Source: Algihabitans albus (GTDB lineage Bacteria; Pseudomonadota; Alphaproteobacteria; Kiloniellales; DSM-21159). From it: 64,000 nucleotides of DNA. Below, piece after piece: positions 26,583 through 36,234 of this stretch. The stretch is from NCBI RefSeq assembly GCF_003572205.1, contig NZ_QXNY01000003.1, positions 248,001-312,000 of the forward strand, read 5' to 3'. The position numbers and the translations under genes are program-made. Positions within the stretch are counted from its first letter, which is position 1; each line of letters opens with the position of its first letter. Below the pieces are notes generated by a model that worked only from the letters and a program-made list of their open reading frames with translations, had not been told where the DNA came from and did no database searches.

Positions 26583-27248
26583 TCACCCTGCGTTCGACGC
26601 CAGACGATGGCGGTGCCGGTAAAGGGCATCGTAGCGATCGACCTGGTTTAGATTGAAATGACCGACCACCAGAGAGACCAGGACTTGCCGGTCGCGCCCC
26701 TCCATAGCCGCGATAAGTTCGTAGTGCTGTGCCTCGGTCCGCGCCATGATCGCATCATCGAAGTACTTCATCGCCGCAATGAGATGCGTGCGCGCGGCGT
26801 ATTCCTCGATCGCGGACGTCAGCGTCCTATTCTCGCAAGCGGAGTAGAGCGTACGGTGAAACTCGTTGTTCAAATGAAGGACCGTCCGAAAGTCCTTCAC
26901 TTTCAAAGCCGCGGAGTAAGCGGCCTGGACCTCACGCATGGCCCGCGTGACGGCTTTGGGCGCAGGCAAGGGAATGCAGGCGGCCGCGTGAGATTCGATC
27001 AGGACGCGAAAGTCGTAGAGCTCCCGAATTTCACGCGGGCTCGGCTCATGCACGAGAACGCCGCGATTCGGCACGCGAACGACGAACATCATCTCTTCGA
27101 GCTGGGCGAAAGCTTCGCGCAGAACATGCCGCTTGACGTCATAGCGCTGCACCAGCGGCTCCTCCACGAGGCGAGAGCCAAGCGGAAAGACTCCCAGCAC
27201 AATGTCCTCGTAGAGGGCCTTGACCACACGCGAAACGGCCTCGGACAC
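26583..27248 (-). CDS. GntR-family transcriptional regulator with FCD domain
   Basis: About 221 residues. The winged HTH spans roughly the first 70 residues (YEDIVLGVFPLGSRLVEEPLVQRYDVKRHVLREAF), followed by an all-helical FCD effector domain with its metal-ligand pattern (ELYDFRVLIESHAA, LNNEFHRTLY, HYELIAAM, VVGHFNLN). I take the GTG at 27248 downstream of a purine-rich GAGGAAGAG; a TTG at 27281 would add 11 residues but has no ribosome site. It probably controls the adjacent TRAP/2-hydroxyacid operon through the dyad at 26423. Confidence 0.88.
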   Translation of the reverse strand: MSEAVSRVVKALYEDIVLGVFPLGSRLVEEPLVQRYDVKRHVLREAFAQLEEMMFVVRVPNRGVLVHEPSPREIRELYDFRVLIESHAAACIPLPAPKAVTRAMREVQAAYSAALKVKDFRTVLHLNNEFHRTLYSACENRTLTSAIEEYAARTHLIAAMKYFDDAIMARTEAQHYELIAAMEGRDRQVLVSLVVGHFNLNQVDRYDALYRHRHRLASNAG

Positions 27249-27566
27249 TTTGCTATCTCTTCCTCGTTGCACCAGACGCAAGGATAAAAAACCCGATCGG
27301 GCGGGCTAAAGTACTATTCCTTCGCCTCCGGACCCGACCGTTCCATCGGGCCGAACGCCCGGCACCGGCCCTGCTGCCGCAGCCGCCATCTCTGGCTCCG
27401 GATTGCCGATTCGGCAAAGACCACAGCCTTGCCAGCATTGAAGATCTGCCGGTCGGGGTCAACGCTGCCCAGGTCGAGGCAGAGGTTCACGGGCCCGAAG
27501 AGCTTTGCGGATGAAACGATCGGGGGCTGGCGACCGAAGCGCGGAGCGGGCTATCTGAAGACCGCT
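27249..27566. other. Intergenic region, no gene recognised
   Basis: About 318 bases between the GntR gene and the alcohol dehydrogenase, both on the minus strand. A CCCGATCGGGCGGG palindromic stretch (about 27290-27305) lies near the GntR start. I found no further gene or clear promoter. Confidence 0.4.
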
Positions 27567-28628
27567 CTATCCATCCAACCTCAAAACGACACGACCGCGG
27601 ATTTCTCGCCGTTCCAGGCTTCTCAGTGCCTCGGTGCAGTTAGACCAGGGCCGTTCTTCAATCGGGATCGGCGGAACACGTCCGGAGGCCACCAGCTGCA
27701 TCAACTCGCCGAAGAGGGCGCGATTGCCGATGTAGGAACCTTCGATACGCAACACACGAATGGGCAAACTGGGCAGTGGCAAGTGCAAAGCGCCCCCGAA
27801 CAGCCCGACCAAGACGTAGGCGCCACCCTTGCGCAGCAGGTCGAGAGCCAACCCCGAGGTGGCTTCGTTCCCGACAAAGTCCACGATGGTAGCCGGCGCG
27901 CCGCCGGCCGCCCGTTTGACGGAGTCAATCGGATCATCGCTCGCCATCGAATTGACCGTCGCAGGTGCGCCGAGCGCCCTCGCCGCAGCCAGCGCCGCAT
28001 CGTCAATATCGACAACCGTGAAGCTCTTCAGACCTTGTGCGACCAGCAGAGCGATGGCGGTCAAACCGACCCCACCTGCACCGATCAGCACCAGCGGTGT
28101 ATCCGTTCCGAAAGGCTCCGCCTTGCGCAAAGCGGCAAAGGCGGTCAATCCGGAACAGGCGTAGGTAGCCGCGAGCGCAGGCTCCACACCGGGGGCCGGG
28201 ACCAGATAGCGAGAATCGGGCAGCAGGACGTGATCGCCGTAGCCTCCAGGCGTGAACACCCCTAGATAGCGAGGCGCAACGCAGAGGTGTTCGTCCTCGG
28301 CCGCACAGGCTGGGCAGGCCCCGCAGCCGGTCCAGGGAAAGACCACTCCCTGCCGACCGATCGCACCTTGATCGCCTTCCGGTCCGACGGCAACGACCTC
28401 CCCGAAGATCTCGTGGCCGAGGGTCGCCGGCAAAGTCACGCCACGCGATGCCAGCTCCAGCTTCTTGCCTCCGCCGATATCGTAGTACCCCTGCCAGAGA
28501 TGCAGGTCCGTATGGCATACGCCACAATGACTGACCCGAACGAGGACTTGTGTCGCCGCCGGTTGCGGTGTTTCTCGTTCAAGTCGCTCGAGAGGCGCCC
28601 CAAACTCCGTAACGCTCCAAGCTTTCAT
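27567..28628 (-). CDS. Zinc-dependent alcohol dehydrogenase
   Basis: 353-residue medium-chain dehydrogenase. The catalytic zinc ligands are Cys38 in CGVCHTDLH and the GHE motif (about residue 72). The structural zinc set GCGACPACAAEDEHLC supplies four Cys. The cofactor motif is GAGGVGLTAI. It is transcribed alone or after the DctP gene (102 bp away). Oxidation of a primary/secondary alcohol or reduction of an aldehyde is the family role; substrate unknown. Confidence 0.87.
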   Translation of the reverse strand: MKAWSVTEFGAPLERLERETPQPAATQVLVRVSHCGVCHTDLHLWQGYYDIGGGKKLELASRGVTLPATLGHEIFGEVVAVGPEGDQGAIGRQGVVFPWTGCGACPACAAEDEHLCVAPRYLGVFTPGGYGDHVLLPDSRYLVPAPGVEPALAATYACSGLTAFAALRKAEPFGTDTPLVLIGAGGVGLTAIALLVAQGLKSFTVVDIDDAALAAARALGAPATVNSMASDDPIDSVKRAAGGAPATIVDFVGNEATSGLALDLLRKGGAYVLVGLFGGALHLPLPSLPIRVLRIEGSYIGNRALFGELMQLVASGRVPPIPIEERPWSNCTEALRSLERREIRGRVVLRLDG

Positions 28629-28730
28629 GGCGTCTCTCCTAGACCGTCATATCGGTTGCGAAAGCGAGGCGGATAGAGCGGCGATTTACCTGCGGCCGTT
28701 TCTCTCATCGCCAAGACGCAGATCGGGCCG

Positions 28731-29750
28731 CTACTCGAGTTCGGCGATCAGGTCGCGTGCTCGCGCAAGCAGTGCCTCGCCATCGACGCCTTCTCCCTCC
28801 ACATCGGCGATCCAGTCGTCGACGACACTGGCCGTCCGCGCCTCCATGATCTCCCGGACCGAGGGATCGAGGTCGATAACGGTGTAACCGTCCATCTCCG
28901 CGAAGCGCTGCTTGTCCTTCAGTTCCTGTCGGTCGAGACCGGCGCCGATTCCGCTTGAGAAGGCAAGACCGGCGTGGTCGTCGATGACCGCCTTGAGGTC
29001 GTCCGGCAGAGCCTCGTAGCGCGCCTTGTTCATGATCACCATGAAGCGAGGCGCGGCGATCCGTGCATCGGTCAGGGCCGTCAGTTCATCTTGTAGGCCG
29101 AAGAGGTCGATCGCTTCCCAGGGAAAAACGGAGCTGTCGATGGTCCCCAGGCGCAAGGCCTCCGCCATCTCGGTCACCTGCATACCGACCGGCGTACCAC
29201 CGAGAATCGTGAGAGCTTGGCCGACGATCGCAGAGGGCGTACGGACCTTGAGACCCTCCAGGTCTTCAGCCTGCCGAACCTCGGGGCCAGTCGTGAAGAG
29301 TCCGTAAGGCCGATGCGTATAGAGCGCAAGCGGCTTGACCGTTGCGTAGTCGCGGTCGAAATGCCCCTCTTCGTACATCGTCCAGAGCAGGGTCGAACCG
29401 GTCTCCGCCTTGTCGAACAAAAAGGGCAACTCGACCACTCCGGACTGCGGGAAGCGGCCGCTGGTGTACCCCTGAACCGTCCAGGCCATGTCGACGATGC
29501 CAGCTTCGACCAGTTCGTAGAGCTTGTTGGGTGCCCCGAACACACCGACCGGCTGCAGGTCGATTTCGATCCGGCCACCGCTGTCGTCCTCGACGGCTTC
29601 CACGAAGGGACGTAGATGCTTCTCGTGAATGTAGCCGCCTTCCGGAGTCAGGCTGGCGAAACGAAAACTATGCTCCTGGGCGGACGCTGTACCGATAAAC
29701 ATGACATTTATCGCTGCAACCGCGATCAGTGCGAACAAGCCGAGTCTCAT
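28731..29750 (-). CDS. TRAP transporter DctP-type solute-binding protein
   Basis: 339-residue periplasmic binding protein. The signal peptide is LGLFALIAVAAINVMFIGTASAQ; DctP landmarks are LRPFVEAVEDDSGGRIEIDL, GIVDMAWTVQGY, and LEGLKVRTPSAIVGQALTILGGTPVGM with the conserved Arg that binds the ligand carboxylate. The start at 29750 has GGAGG 8 nt upstream; a longer frame to 29843 lacks one. It is the last gene of the dctQ-dctM-dctP operon, whose promoter region contains the IclR-type dyad at 31835. Confidence 0.92.
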   Translation of the reverse strand: MRLGLFALIAVAAINVMFIGTASAQEHSFRFASLTPEGGYIHEKHLRPFVEAVEDDSGGRIEIDLQPVGVFGAPNKLYELVEAGIVDMAWTVQGYTSGRFPQSGVVELPFLFDKAETGSTLLWTMYEEGHFDRDYATVKPLALYTHRPYGLFTTGPEVRQAEDLEGLKVRTPSAIVGQALTILGGTPVGMQVTEMAEALRLGTIDSSVFPWEAIDLFGLQDELTALTDARIAAPRFMVIMNKARYEALPDDLKAVIDDHAGLAFSSGIGAGLDRQELKDKQRFAEMDGYTVIDLDPSVREIMEARTASVVDDWIADVEGEGVDGEALLARARDLIAELE

Positions 29751-29815
29751 TTGCGTTTCCTCCCATCGAGTTTCTATTGGCAAGCACGTTCTTCTGGCGT
29801 CCTTCGCGCCATCCG

Positions 29816-31141
29816 CTAAAGCATGAAAGGGATGTAGAGGCACAAAGCCGGAAACAGGATCAGTAAGGTCAGGCGTAGGATGTCGGCAATCCAGAAAGGC
29901 ACGACACCCCGGTAGATCGTGCCGAGACTGACATCACGGACGGCGCCTTTGATGATGAAGACGTTGAGACCGAAGGGCGGCGTCAGCAGTCCGATCTCGA
30001 TCACGATGATTGCAAAGATACCGAACCAGACGGCGGCTTCCGCGGTGGTCATCCCGAGATCCGGCGCCAAGCCTTGGATCAGCGGCAACAGAACCGGCAC
30101 GGTCAGGATCATCATGCCGATGGAGTCCATGAAACAGCCGAGAACCAGATAAAGCAGCATGATCGCAAAGGCGATCATCAAGGGCGAGAATCCGAGATCA
30201 AGGATCGAAGCGGCGAAGACGCGCGGCAAGCCGGAAAACGACATGAACATCGAGAAAAGACCGGCTCCGATGACGATCAAGAAGATCATGGCGGTAGTGC
30301 CGGCCGTCTCGAGTAGAGCACCCTTCAGATTGGCCCAGTCGAAGCCGCGGCGGAGAAGGAAGTAAACCAGTGTTCCGCTCGCGCCGACCGCTGCCGCCTC
30401 GGTGGGTGTGAAGACACCGCCGTAGATGCCGCCGATCACGGCAACGAAGAGCAGGGCCACTCCACCCGCGTCGCGCAGACCATGCAGCCTCGCGGTCCAG
30501 TTGGCGCGTTCGGCACGGGGCCCCGCGTCCGGATCGAGGCCCGTGACCACGGCAATTGCCACCATGTAGAACAGCACCGCCATTGCGCCCGGCACGAGCG
30601 CAGCCATGAAAAGATCGCCGAGCGGCGTCTCCGTGATGATCGAGTAGAGCACCAGCATGATCGACGGCGGGATCAGAATTCCGAGCGTGCCACCCGCCGC
30701 GATACTGCCGGTCGCCAGTGCATCCTTGTACCCATGGCGTCGCATCTCCGGCAGAGCGACCTTGGACATGGTCGCGGCAGTCGCCAAGGATGAACCGCAG
30801 ATGGCGCCAAAGCCGGCCGAAGCGGCGATATTGGCCATGGTCAAGCCGCCACGAATGTGTCCGACGAAGGCATTTGCGGCGCGAAACAGCTCGCCGGAAA
30901 GGCCAGCCTGGCCCGCGAAGAGGCCCATCAGCACGAAGAGAGGTACGACGGAGAGATTCGCGTTGACCAGATCGCCCGGCCCGATGATACCGAGCGCGTT
31001 AAGCGCGCCCGAGGGACCTATGAGCAGCCACAGGCCGCCGAAGCCGACGATGCCCATTGCAAGGCCGATCGGAATGCTGACACCGACCAGAGCGAGCAGA
31101 ACCGCGAAGCCGTAGAGCCCGATCCAGGCCTGATCGGTCAT
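29816..31141 (-). CDS. TRAP transporter large permease (DctM)
   Basis: 441-residue, about 12-helix DctM protein. Signatures: VVPLFVLMGLFAGQAG, GFGAICGSSLATAATMSKVALPEM, GTLGILIPPSIMLVLYS, PTEAAAVGA and the C-terminal LTPPFGLNVF. It is separated from the small permease gene by 3 bp and followed by the DctP gene. It forms the ion-coupled channel of the transporter. Confidence 0.94.
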   Translation of the reverse strand: MTDQAWIGLYGFAVLLALVGVSIPIGLAMGIVGFGGLWLLIGPSGALNALGIIGPGDLVNANLSVVPLFVLMGLFAGQAGLSGELFRAANAFVGHIRGGLTMANIAASAGFGAICGSSLATAATMSKVALPEMRRHGYKDALATGSIAAGGTLGILIPPSIMLVLYSIITETPLGDLFMAALVPGAMAVLFYMVAIAVVTGLDPDAGPRAERANWTARLHGLRDAGGVALLFVAVIGGIYGGVFTPTEAAAVGASGTLVYFLLRRGFDWANLKGALLETAGTTAMIFLIVIGAGLFSMFMSFSGLPRVFAASILDLGFSPLMIAFAIMLLYLVLGCFMDSIGMMILTVPVLLPLIQGLAPDLGMTTAEAAVWFGIFAIIVIEIGLLTPPFGLNVFIIKGAVRDVSLGTIYRGVVPFWIADILRLTLLILFPALCLYIPFML

Positions 31142-31144
31142 GGC

Positions 31145-31747
31145 TCAGCCTCCCGCTTGCGGCTTGGAGACGTCTTCTCCGGCGCTCTGCGAGACCGCCG
31201 GCCCCGGTCCGAGGGCCGCATCGGCCGCGGCAAGAAGAGTCATGACAGCCAAGGAAAGAACGGCCAGAGAGAAAAAGGACGCCATGGCGTACCAGATCGG
31301 CCAGACCTCGATCTGAAGAATCCACATGCGGTCGCCGACGGTCCGGCGCTCCAGGGCATAAACCCAGATGCGCTGAGTCAGCACAGCCATACAAGCTGTC
31401 GACACGAGGCAGACGAAGGCCTCTACCGCCAAGCGCCCACGCCCCCGGGCAAGGCCGGGAAGCAGATCGACCGAAACGTGATCTCTGTTGACGAAACCGT
31501 AGGGCATGACCGCCGCAACGGCAAAACCGAGGCCGTAGGCGACCACGTCGACGGCGCCTGGCAGCGGTGCGTTGAACAGATACCGTAGAGCGACGTCAGA
31601 GACCGAGTAGAGCATGATGCCGAGAATCGCCACCATGCCGCAGAGGGCGGCGATCTCTGCAGAGCGGCGCATCCAAATCTGCAGACGACAGCGCAACGGG
31701 GCGCCGCCGGCCGCTCGATCGAGCCCGTCTGACCGGGTCGCCTTCAT
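31145..31747 (-). CDS. TRAP transporter small permease (DctQ)
   Basis: 200 residues with four predicted membrane helices and the DctQ-like segments YLFNAPLPGAVDVVAYGLGFAVAAVMPYGFVNRDHVSVDLL. The start has GGGAGG 6 nt upstream. It is the first gene of this TRAP operon; the dyad at 31835-31849 lies about 90 bp upstream. Confidence 0.9.
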   Translation of the reverse strand: MKATRSDGLDRAAGGAPLRCRLQIWMRRSAEIAALCGMVAILGIMLYSVSDVALRYLFNAPLPGAVDVVAYGLGFAVAAVMPYGFVNRDHVSVDLLPGLARGRGRLAVEAFVCLVSTACMAVLTQRIWVYALERRTVGDRMWILQIEVWPIWYAMASFFSLAVLSLAVMTLLAAADAALGPGPAVSQSAGEDVSKPQAGG

Positions 31748-31834
31748 CGGCGCCCTCCCATCGCTCCACCGCGCAGTCCTTCGCCGCCCGGCTGCTTTCT
31801 TGGCGCTCTACAACGCTAAAAATATGAAACACTG

Positions 31835-31849
31835 TTTCGCCTGGCGAAT
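31835..31849. promoter_or_regulatory. IclR-type dyad upstream of dctQMP
   Basis: TTTCGCCTGGCGAAT, one of five copies in this window of a TTTYRC-N3-GCRAAW dyad. It is 88 bp upstream of the small-permease start, a normal operator position. See the copies at 48330, 49310, 49334 and 52504. Confidence 0.6.
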
Positions 31850-31879
31850 GCAAGTCTTGCAGACTCACCGGAGCAGGCG

Positions 31880-33013
31880 TCAGGCTCCGGCAGGGACCGG
31901 GGTCTCCAGCCGATCCAGAGACTGCCGCAGGGCCGTCACCAAATGCTCCGACTCGATCCCGGCGAACTCGACATCCTGACGGGCCAGGAAGGCGCGAACC
32001 TTGACCTCCAATGCCCCGACTTCCGCGGCACAGCCGACCAAATCACGCTCGAGCCATTCGATGCTTTCCGTCGGGCGGGGGTGCCAGTCGCCATTGACGA
32101 TCGCAGCTTCGACGGCCTGGTCGCGGACTTTCAGCGCCGTCCAGATCAAACCGCCCGGTGCCTTGACCCGGCCTCGCCCGATGCGGGCACCGGCAAGCTC
32201 ACCAAATCGAACGGCCTCGGTCTTGCCGTAGAGCCAGTCGTCGCTGGACAGCCTTTCCCGCAGCTCGGCCGCGTAAGTGCGTTCGATCTCCGACAGCTCC
32301 TGTCGGTCCAAATCGCTGACGCCAAAGGCATCTTCGGCGACTTCCCGCGTCAACTGCTCGAGTTCGGCCTCGGAAAAACTGCGCCCACTTTCGCGTTGCA
32401 GGTCAGTATAGCGGCTGGCCATATCCTTATGAACCTTGTCCTTGACCTTCTCGGGCGGCAAGGGGATGGCCTTCGCGGCGACATCGATGTTGATCGGCGC
32501 GGTGTTGATCAGGATACGCATGGTCATGACGCCGTCCTCGATCTTGAGAGACGTCGGCATCAGCTTGCGGCCCTCGACCTCGACGTCGTTCAGCGGTCGA
32601 TAGGCGGCCGGTACGTCGTAGCGGCGACGCAGCGTTTCGGCGACTGCACCCAACACTTGCGGGAAAGCTTCGCGTGAAGTCTGCGGTACGCCAGGCAGAT
32701 CGGTCGGCAGGTAGAAACAGATGAAGATCGAACCGGCGCCGGCATAGATCGCACCGCCACCGTTGACGCGCCGCCTCACCTCGACGCCCGCGCTGCGGCA
32801 GAATTCAAGATCGAGAACCTGAGTCGGATCTTCGTTGACACCGATGGTGATGCTGTCGCGGTCGAAAATATCCAGAAAGACGGTCGGCGGCGCCTCACCG
32901 CTTGCCACCGCACGCTCAACGGCTGGCGACACCGAGATCGAGAAGTCCGTATAGGCGTTGCGATCGACGACAAGACGCCAAGGTCTGCCTTCAGCCGATG
33001 TACTCTTACTCAT
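31880..33013 (-). CDS. Lipoate-protein ligase A-like protein (BPL/LplA fold)
   Basis: 377 residues in the biotin/lipoate ligase superfamily with an N-terminal catalytic domain and a C-terminal LplA-like accessory domain (WLYGKTEAVRFGE onward). The signature normally reading RRxSGGGAVxHD is RRRVNGGGAIYAGAG here, so the His of the loop is lost, while a Lys in GRKLMPTS aligns with the catalytic Lys. Either the acceptor or the acyl group may differ. It lies 36 bp after the PaaK-like ligase, which starts 23 bp after a TRAP permease, so one operon is likely. No lipoyl-domain protein is encoded nearby. Confidence 0.75.
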   Translation of the reverse strand: MSKSTSAEGRPWRLVVDRNAYTDFSISVSPAVERAVASGEAPPTVFLDIFDRDSITIGVNEDPTQVLDLEFCRSAGVEVRRRVNGGGAIYAGAGSIFICFYLPTDLPGVPQTSREAFPQVLGAVAETLRRRYDVPAAYRPLNDVEVEGRKLMPTSLKIEDGVMTMRILINTAPINIDVAAKAIPLPPEKVKDKVHKDMASRYTDLQRESGRSFSEAELEQLTREVAEDAFGVSDLDRQELSEIERTYAAELRERLSSDDWLYGKTEAVRFGELAGARIGRGRVKAPGGLIWTALKVRDQAVEAAIVNGDWHPRPTESIEWLERDLVGCAAEVGALEVKVRAFLARQDVEFAGIESEHLVTALRQSLDRLETPVPAGA

Positions 33014-33049
33014 GGATTCTTCCTCCTCGGATATCTCCGCAGATAGTTC

Positions 33050-34219
33050 TCAAGTCCGCTCATCGAGCATGACCGGCCCCTCGGGCAGACTCTCGACGGT
33101 CTCCAGTGAGTCGAGAGACAGCAGGGTCTGGCTCTTGAAAGACCGGCGAACCGTCTCGCGCGCCACCTCGTCGAGCAGACCTTCGACGATCAGGGTCAAG
33201 CGGTCGCCGCCATTCAGGCTGTCGATCAGCAATCGATGCGAACCGCTGGTACCGGGCAGGCCCAGTAACACGGTGCGCAGTTCGGACGGATAGAGCTTGA
33301 CCCCCTTGACCTTCACCATGTCGTCGGTACGGCCGAACACCACGCGCGGCAGATTCACCCTACGGCCGTGCAGCGGCGCCGTGTGCTGCAGTAGGGTCAG
33401 GTCACCGGTACGATAGCGCACAAGCGGCTGCGCCTCTTTTCCAAGGTGCGTGAGGACGAGCTCGCCCCGCTCGCCCTCCGCGACGGGAGCCTCGGTTTCG
33501 GGATCCATCACTTCCGCATAGAGCAGTTCGTCGAAGACGTGCACCCCTTCGCCACCCGGGAAAGTGCGTGCGACCGGCAAGACTTCCGACAGCGAGAAGG
33601 AGTCGATCAGTTGCGTCTCCGGCATGGCCTGCCGTACCGCGTCGTACAGCGTTCGATTGCCGGTGAAGGGTTCGCCGCCGGCAAAGAAAACCCGTGGGGC
33701 CGGCATACCGGCCTCGAGCAGGCGCAGGGCGAAGCTGGGATTGCCCGCCAGTACCGTCACGCCCGCATCGCGGCAGAGCGCCGCCGTCCGATCCGCCTCG
33801 CCGGGCCCGGCCGGAACACAGGTCACGCCATGCGCCTCCATTTGCGACTGGTAGAACAGTCCGGCGACGAAGAGATGATAGCCAAAGGTCACGGCGCAGA
33901 CGTCGTCGGGCCCTATGCCGCAGGCCGAGAGTTGGCTGCCCGCAGCCGCATTGATGCGCGCCAAGTCGGCCTTCGTATGTAGGATCGGCACCAGGCCGCC
34001 CCCCATCGGAGAGAAGTTCATGCGCACCGCCTGTGGACAGGCGAAGGCACCGAAGCCCGGCTTGCGCATCTCGCCGACCAGATCGTTACGGCGCATCGGA
34101 GGGACTCGCGCCGCAAACTCATCGGCGCAGGTAACCTGACGAGGCAGACGGCCGGCATAGAACGGGTGCCGGCTCAGACGGTCGAGGGTCGCGTTGATCG
34201 CGTCGAGCGGAAAAGTCAT
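33050..34219 (-). CDS. PaaK-like (phenylacetate-CoA ligase family) adenylate-forming enzyme
   Basis: 389-residue ANL-superfamily ligase of the short PaaK type, activating a carboxylic acid to an acyl-AMP and then CoA thioester. Visible: FSPMGGGLVPILHTKADL (the P-loop region, which is degenerate compared with SSGTTGxP), FFAGGEPF, YRTGDLT, VFGRTDDMVKVKGVKLYP and a C-terminal lid. It follows the TRAP permease gene by 24 bp, so the imported acid is its plausible substrate. The degenerate P-loop makes a transfer or non-canonical activation role conceivable. Confidence 0.78.
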   Translation of the reverse strand: MTFPLDAINATLDRLSRHPFYAGRLPRQVTCADEFAARVPPMRRNDLVGEMRKPGFGAFACPQAVRMNFSPMGGGLVPILHTKADLARINAAAGSQLSACGIGPDDVCAVTFGYHLFVAGLFYQSQMEAHGVTCVPAGPGEADRTAALCRDAGVTVLAGNPSFALRLLEAGMPAPRVFFAGGEPFTGNRTLYDAVRQAMPETQLIDSFSLSEVLPVARTFPGGEGVHVFDELLYAEVMDPETEAPVAEGERGELVLTHLGKEAQPLVRYRTGDLTLLQHTAPLHGRRVNLPRVVFGRTDDMVKVKGVKLYPSELRTVLLGLPGTSGSHRLLIDSLNGGDRLTLIVEGLLDEVARETVRRSFKSQTLLSLDSLETVESLPEGPVMLDERT

Positions 34220-34243
34220 GTCCGTCGAATCTTTCCTAAACGG

Positions 34244-36175
34244 TCAGAGGGCATGGGGTTTGCGAGCCAGCAGCAGGCGTTCGCCGTAGACCAGCGTCAA
34301 GGCCACAAGGCCGATGAGATCGCTGCGATGCTCCGGCACCATCAAGGCAAAACCGCCGATCAGCATGACGAGGGCGTGCCAGAGTCGCAGCGGTCCGACA
34401 AAGTAGAGGTAGCGTTCGAACGCGGAGGAGAGCATCCACACGGCCGCGAGCGCCGTTGTGACGGCTAGAGCCACGTCGATCAGGGAACCCTTCAGGATCA
34501 GCGCCGGGTTGTAGACGAACATGAAGGGCAGGAGGAAGAGCACCAGCCCGAGCCGCATCGCCATCATCCCGGTGACCATGGCGGGCGCCTTGGCGATTCC
34601 GGCGGCTGCCACCGCCGCCAGCGCGACCGGCGGCGTGATGTAGGAGAGCATGCCCCAATAGAGGATGAAAAGGTGACTGGCCATCGTGTCCAGCCCCGAC
34701 TGTACCAAGGCCGGCGCCAGCACGATCGCCAGAAATATGTAGCAGGCGCTGACTGTCATCCCCATGCCGAGGATGAAGCTGGTTGCCGCGCCGAGTACCA
34801 GCAGAAGAACGACGCTGTCGCCCGCGTACTGCACGAGTTCGCGGGAGAAGGCGTTGCCCACGCCGGTGATCGAGAGCGCCCCCACGATCAGGCCGATACC
34901 CGCCAGAATTCCGATCAGATGCGCAATGTTGATGCCGGTCTGGACCAGGAAATCGAGGAGGACCTGCAGCCGTCCGGCCCCGCGCCGCAGGAACACCGCC
35001 GTCACGATCAAGACTGCGGCGGCGTAGAAGGGGGCCATGCTCTCGATATTCTCGACCAGCAGCAGATAGACCAGCAAAGCCAGGCTGAAGAGATAGACCC
35101 AGCCGTCGCGCAAGGTCCCCAACAGGGATGGCAACTCGCCGCGCGGCAAACCCCGCAAACCGACGCGCGCCGCGTAACCGTCCGCCTGCAGTAAAAGAAC
35201 GGCATAGAAGAGCAACGCCGGCACGGCTGCAGCCGTCATAACCTCGACGTAGGGAACGTTGAGAAAACTCGCCATGATGAAGGCGACGGCCCCCATGACC
35301 GGCGGCATGAGCGCACCGCCGGTCGAGGCGCAGGCCTCGACCGCCCCGGCATAGGCCGGCGGATACCCGCAACGCTTCATGGTCGGAATGGTCATGGAAC
35401 CGGTCGAGAGAACGTTGGAGATCACACTGCCAGACAGACTCCCGAAGAAACCGCTAGAGAGGATCGCCACCTTGGCCGGTCCGCCGCGCGACCCGCCCAG
35501 CAGGGCGGTTGCCAGCTTCATAAAGAAATCGCCGCCGCCGGAGACGGTCAGGGCGACGCCAAAGACGAGAAATCCGATCAGCAGGTCGGAGACGACCCGC
35601 ATGGGAATGCCGATGATGCTCTCGACACCCATGGCATGGGCCCGCGCCGTCTCCGGCAGAGTATACTGGCTACCCCAGAGGAAGCCGGGCATCGATCCGG
35701 CGAACAGCGGATAGACCGCAAAGACGGCGCAGATAGCGAGTAGCGCAGCGCCGCCGCAGCGGCGCACACCCTCCAGCGCGAGCAGCACCAGCAAACCCGA
35801 GATCGCCGTGGGCATCGGCGGTGCCAGAAGGTCCCAGCCCATGCTGAGAATGTTGCGGGCATTGGCGGAGAGGTAGAGGCCAGCCGCCATTACGGCGGCG
35901 GCCAACAGCCAGTCGTACCAGCCCACCCGCACCGCGTCGCTGGCTCGCGCGGGAAAGGCCAGAAAGACGATCGGCAGGAAGAATGCAATCAGCAGGTAGT
36001 AGTAGCCCGTGCTGATCGGCGCAAAGCCGAGGATCTGGAGGTTGAAGATCTGATTCACGGCCGAGGTGAGTCCGACCGCCGACAAGACGAGACAGGCAAA
36101 CCACGCCGGTCCGGAGACGCGGCCTGACCGTTGCCACCCCCAGTCAGCCGGAACAGGCGTGTCGCGTTCGCTCAT
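34244..36175 (-). CDS. TRAP transporter fused 4TM-12TM permease (TAXI-associated)
   Basis: About 643 residues. The core motifs are GFFGSLSGSVISNVLSTGSMTIPTMKR, GAVEACASTGGALMPPVMGAVAFIMAS, GMGMTVSACYIFLA and SYITPPVALAAVAAAG. The usual third motif GMGLPT is GMGMTV here. I use the inner Met at 36175; an upstream Met at 36205 is followed by poor sequence and neither has a strong ribosome site. It follows the TAXI gene after a very stable hairpin, and is followed by the PaaK-like ligase. Confidence 0.9.
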   Translation of the reverse strand: MSERDTPVPADWGWQRSGRVSGPAWFACLVLSAVGLTSAVNQIFNLQILGFAPISTGYYYLLIAFFLPIVFLAFPARASDAVRVGWYDWLLAAAVMAAGLYLSANARNILSMGWDLLAPPMPTAISGLLVLLALEGVRRCGGAALLAICAVFAVYPLFAGSMPGFLWGSQYTLPETARAHAMGVESIIGIPMRVVSDLLIGFLVFGVALTVSGGGDFFMKLATALLGGSRGGPAKVAILSSGFFGSLSGSVISNVLSTGSMTIPTMKRCGYPPAYAGAVEACASTGGALMPPVMGAVAFIMASFLNVPYVEVMTAAAVPALLFYAVLLLQADGYAARVGLRGLPRGELPSLLGTLRDGWVYLFSLALLVYLLLVENIESMAPFYAAAVLIVTAVFLRRGAGRLQVLLDFLVQTGINIAHLIGILAGIGLIVGALSITGVGNAFSRELVQYAGDSVVLLLVLGAATSFILGMGMTVSACYIFLAIVLAPALVQSGLDTMASHLFILYWGMLSYITPPVALAAVAAAGIAKAPAMVTGMMAMRLGLVLFLLPFMFVYNPALILKGSLIDVALAVTTALAAVWMLSSAFERYLYFVGPLRLWHALVMLIGGFALMVPEHRSDLIGLVALTLVYGERLLLARKPHAL

Positions 36176-36234
36176 GAAAGCTCGATTCCGCTGGCTGGTC
36201 GGCATCCCTTGGGTGCTGGACGCGATGAAGAAGA

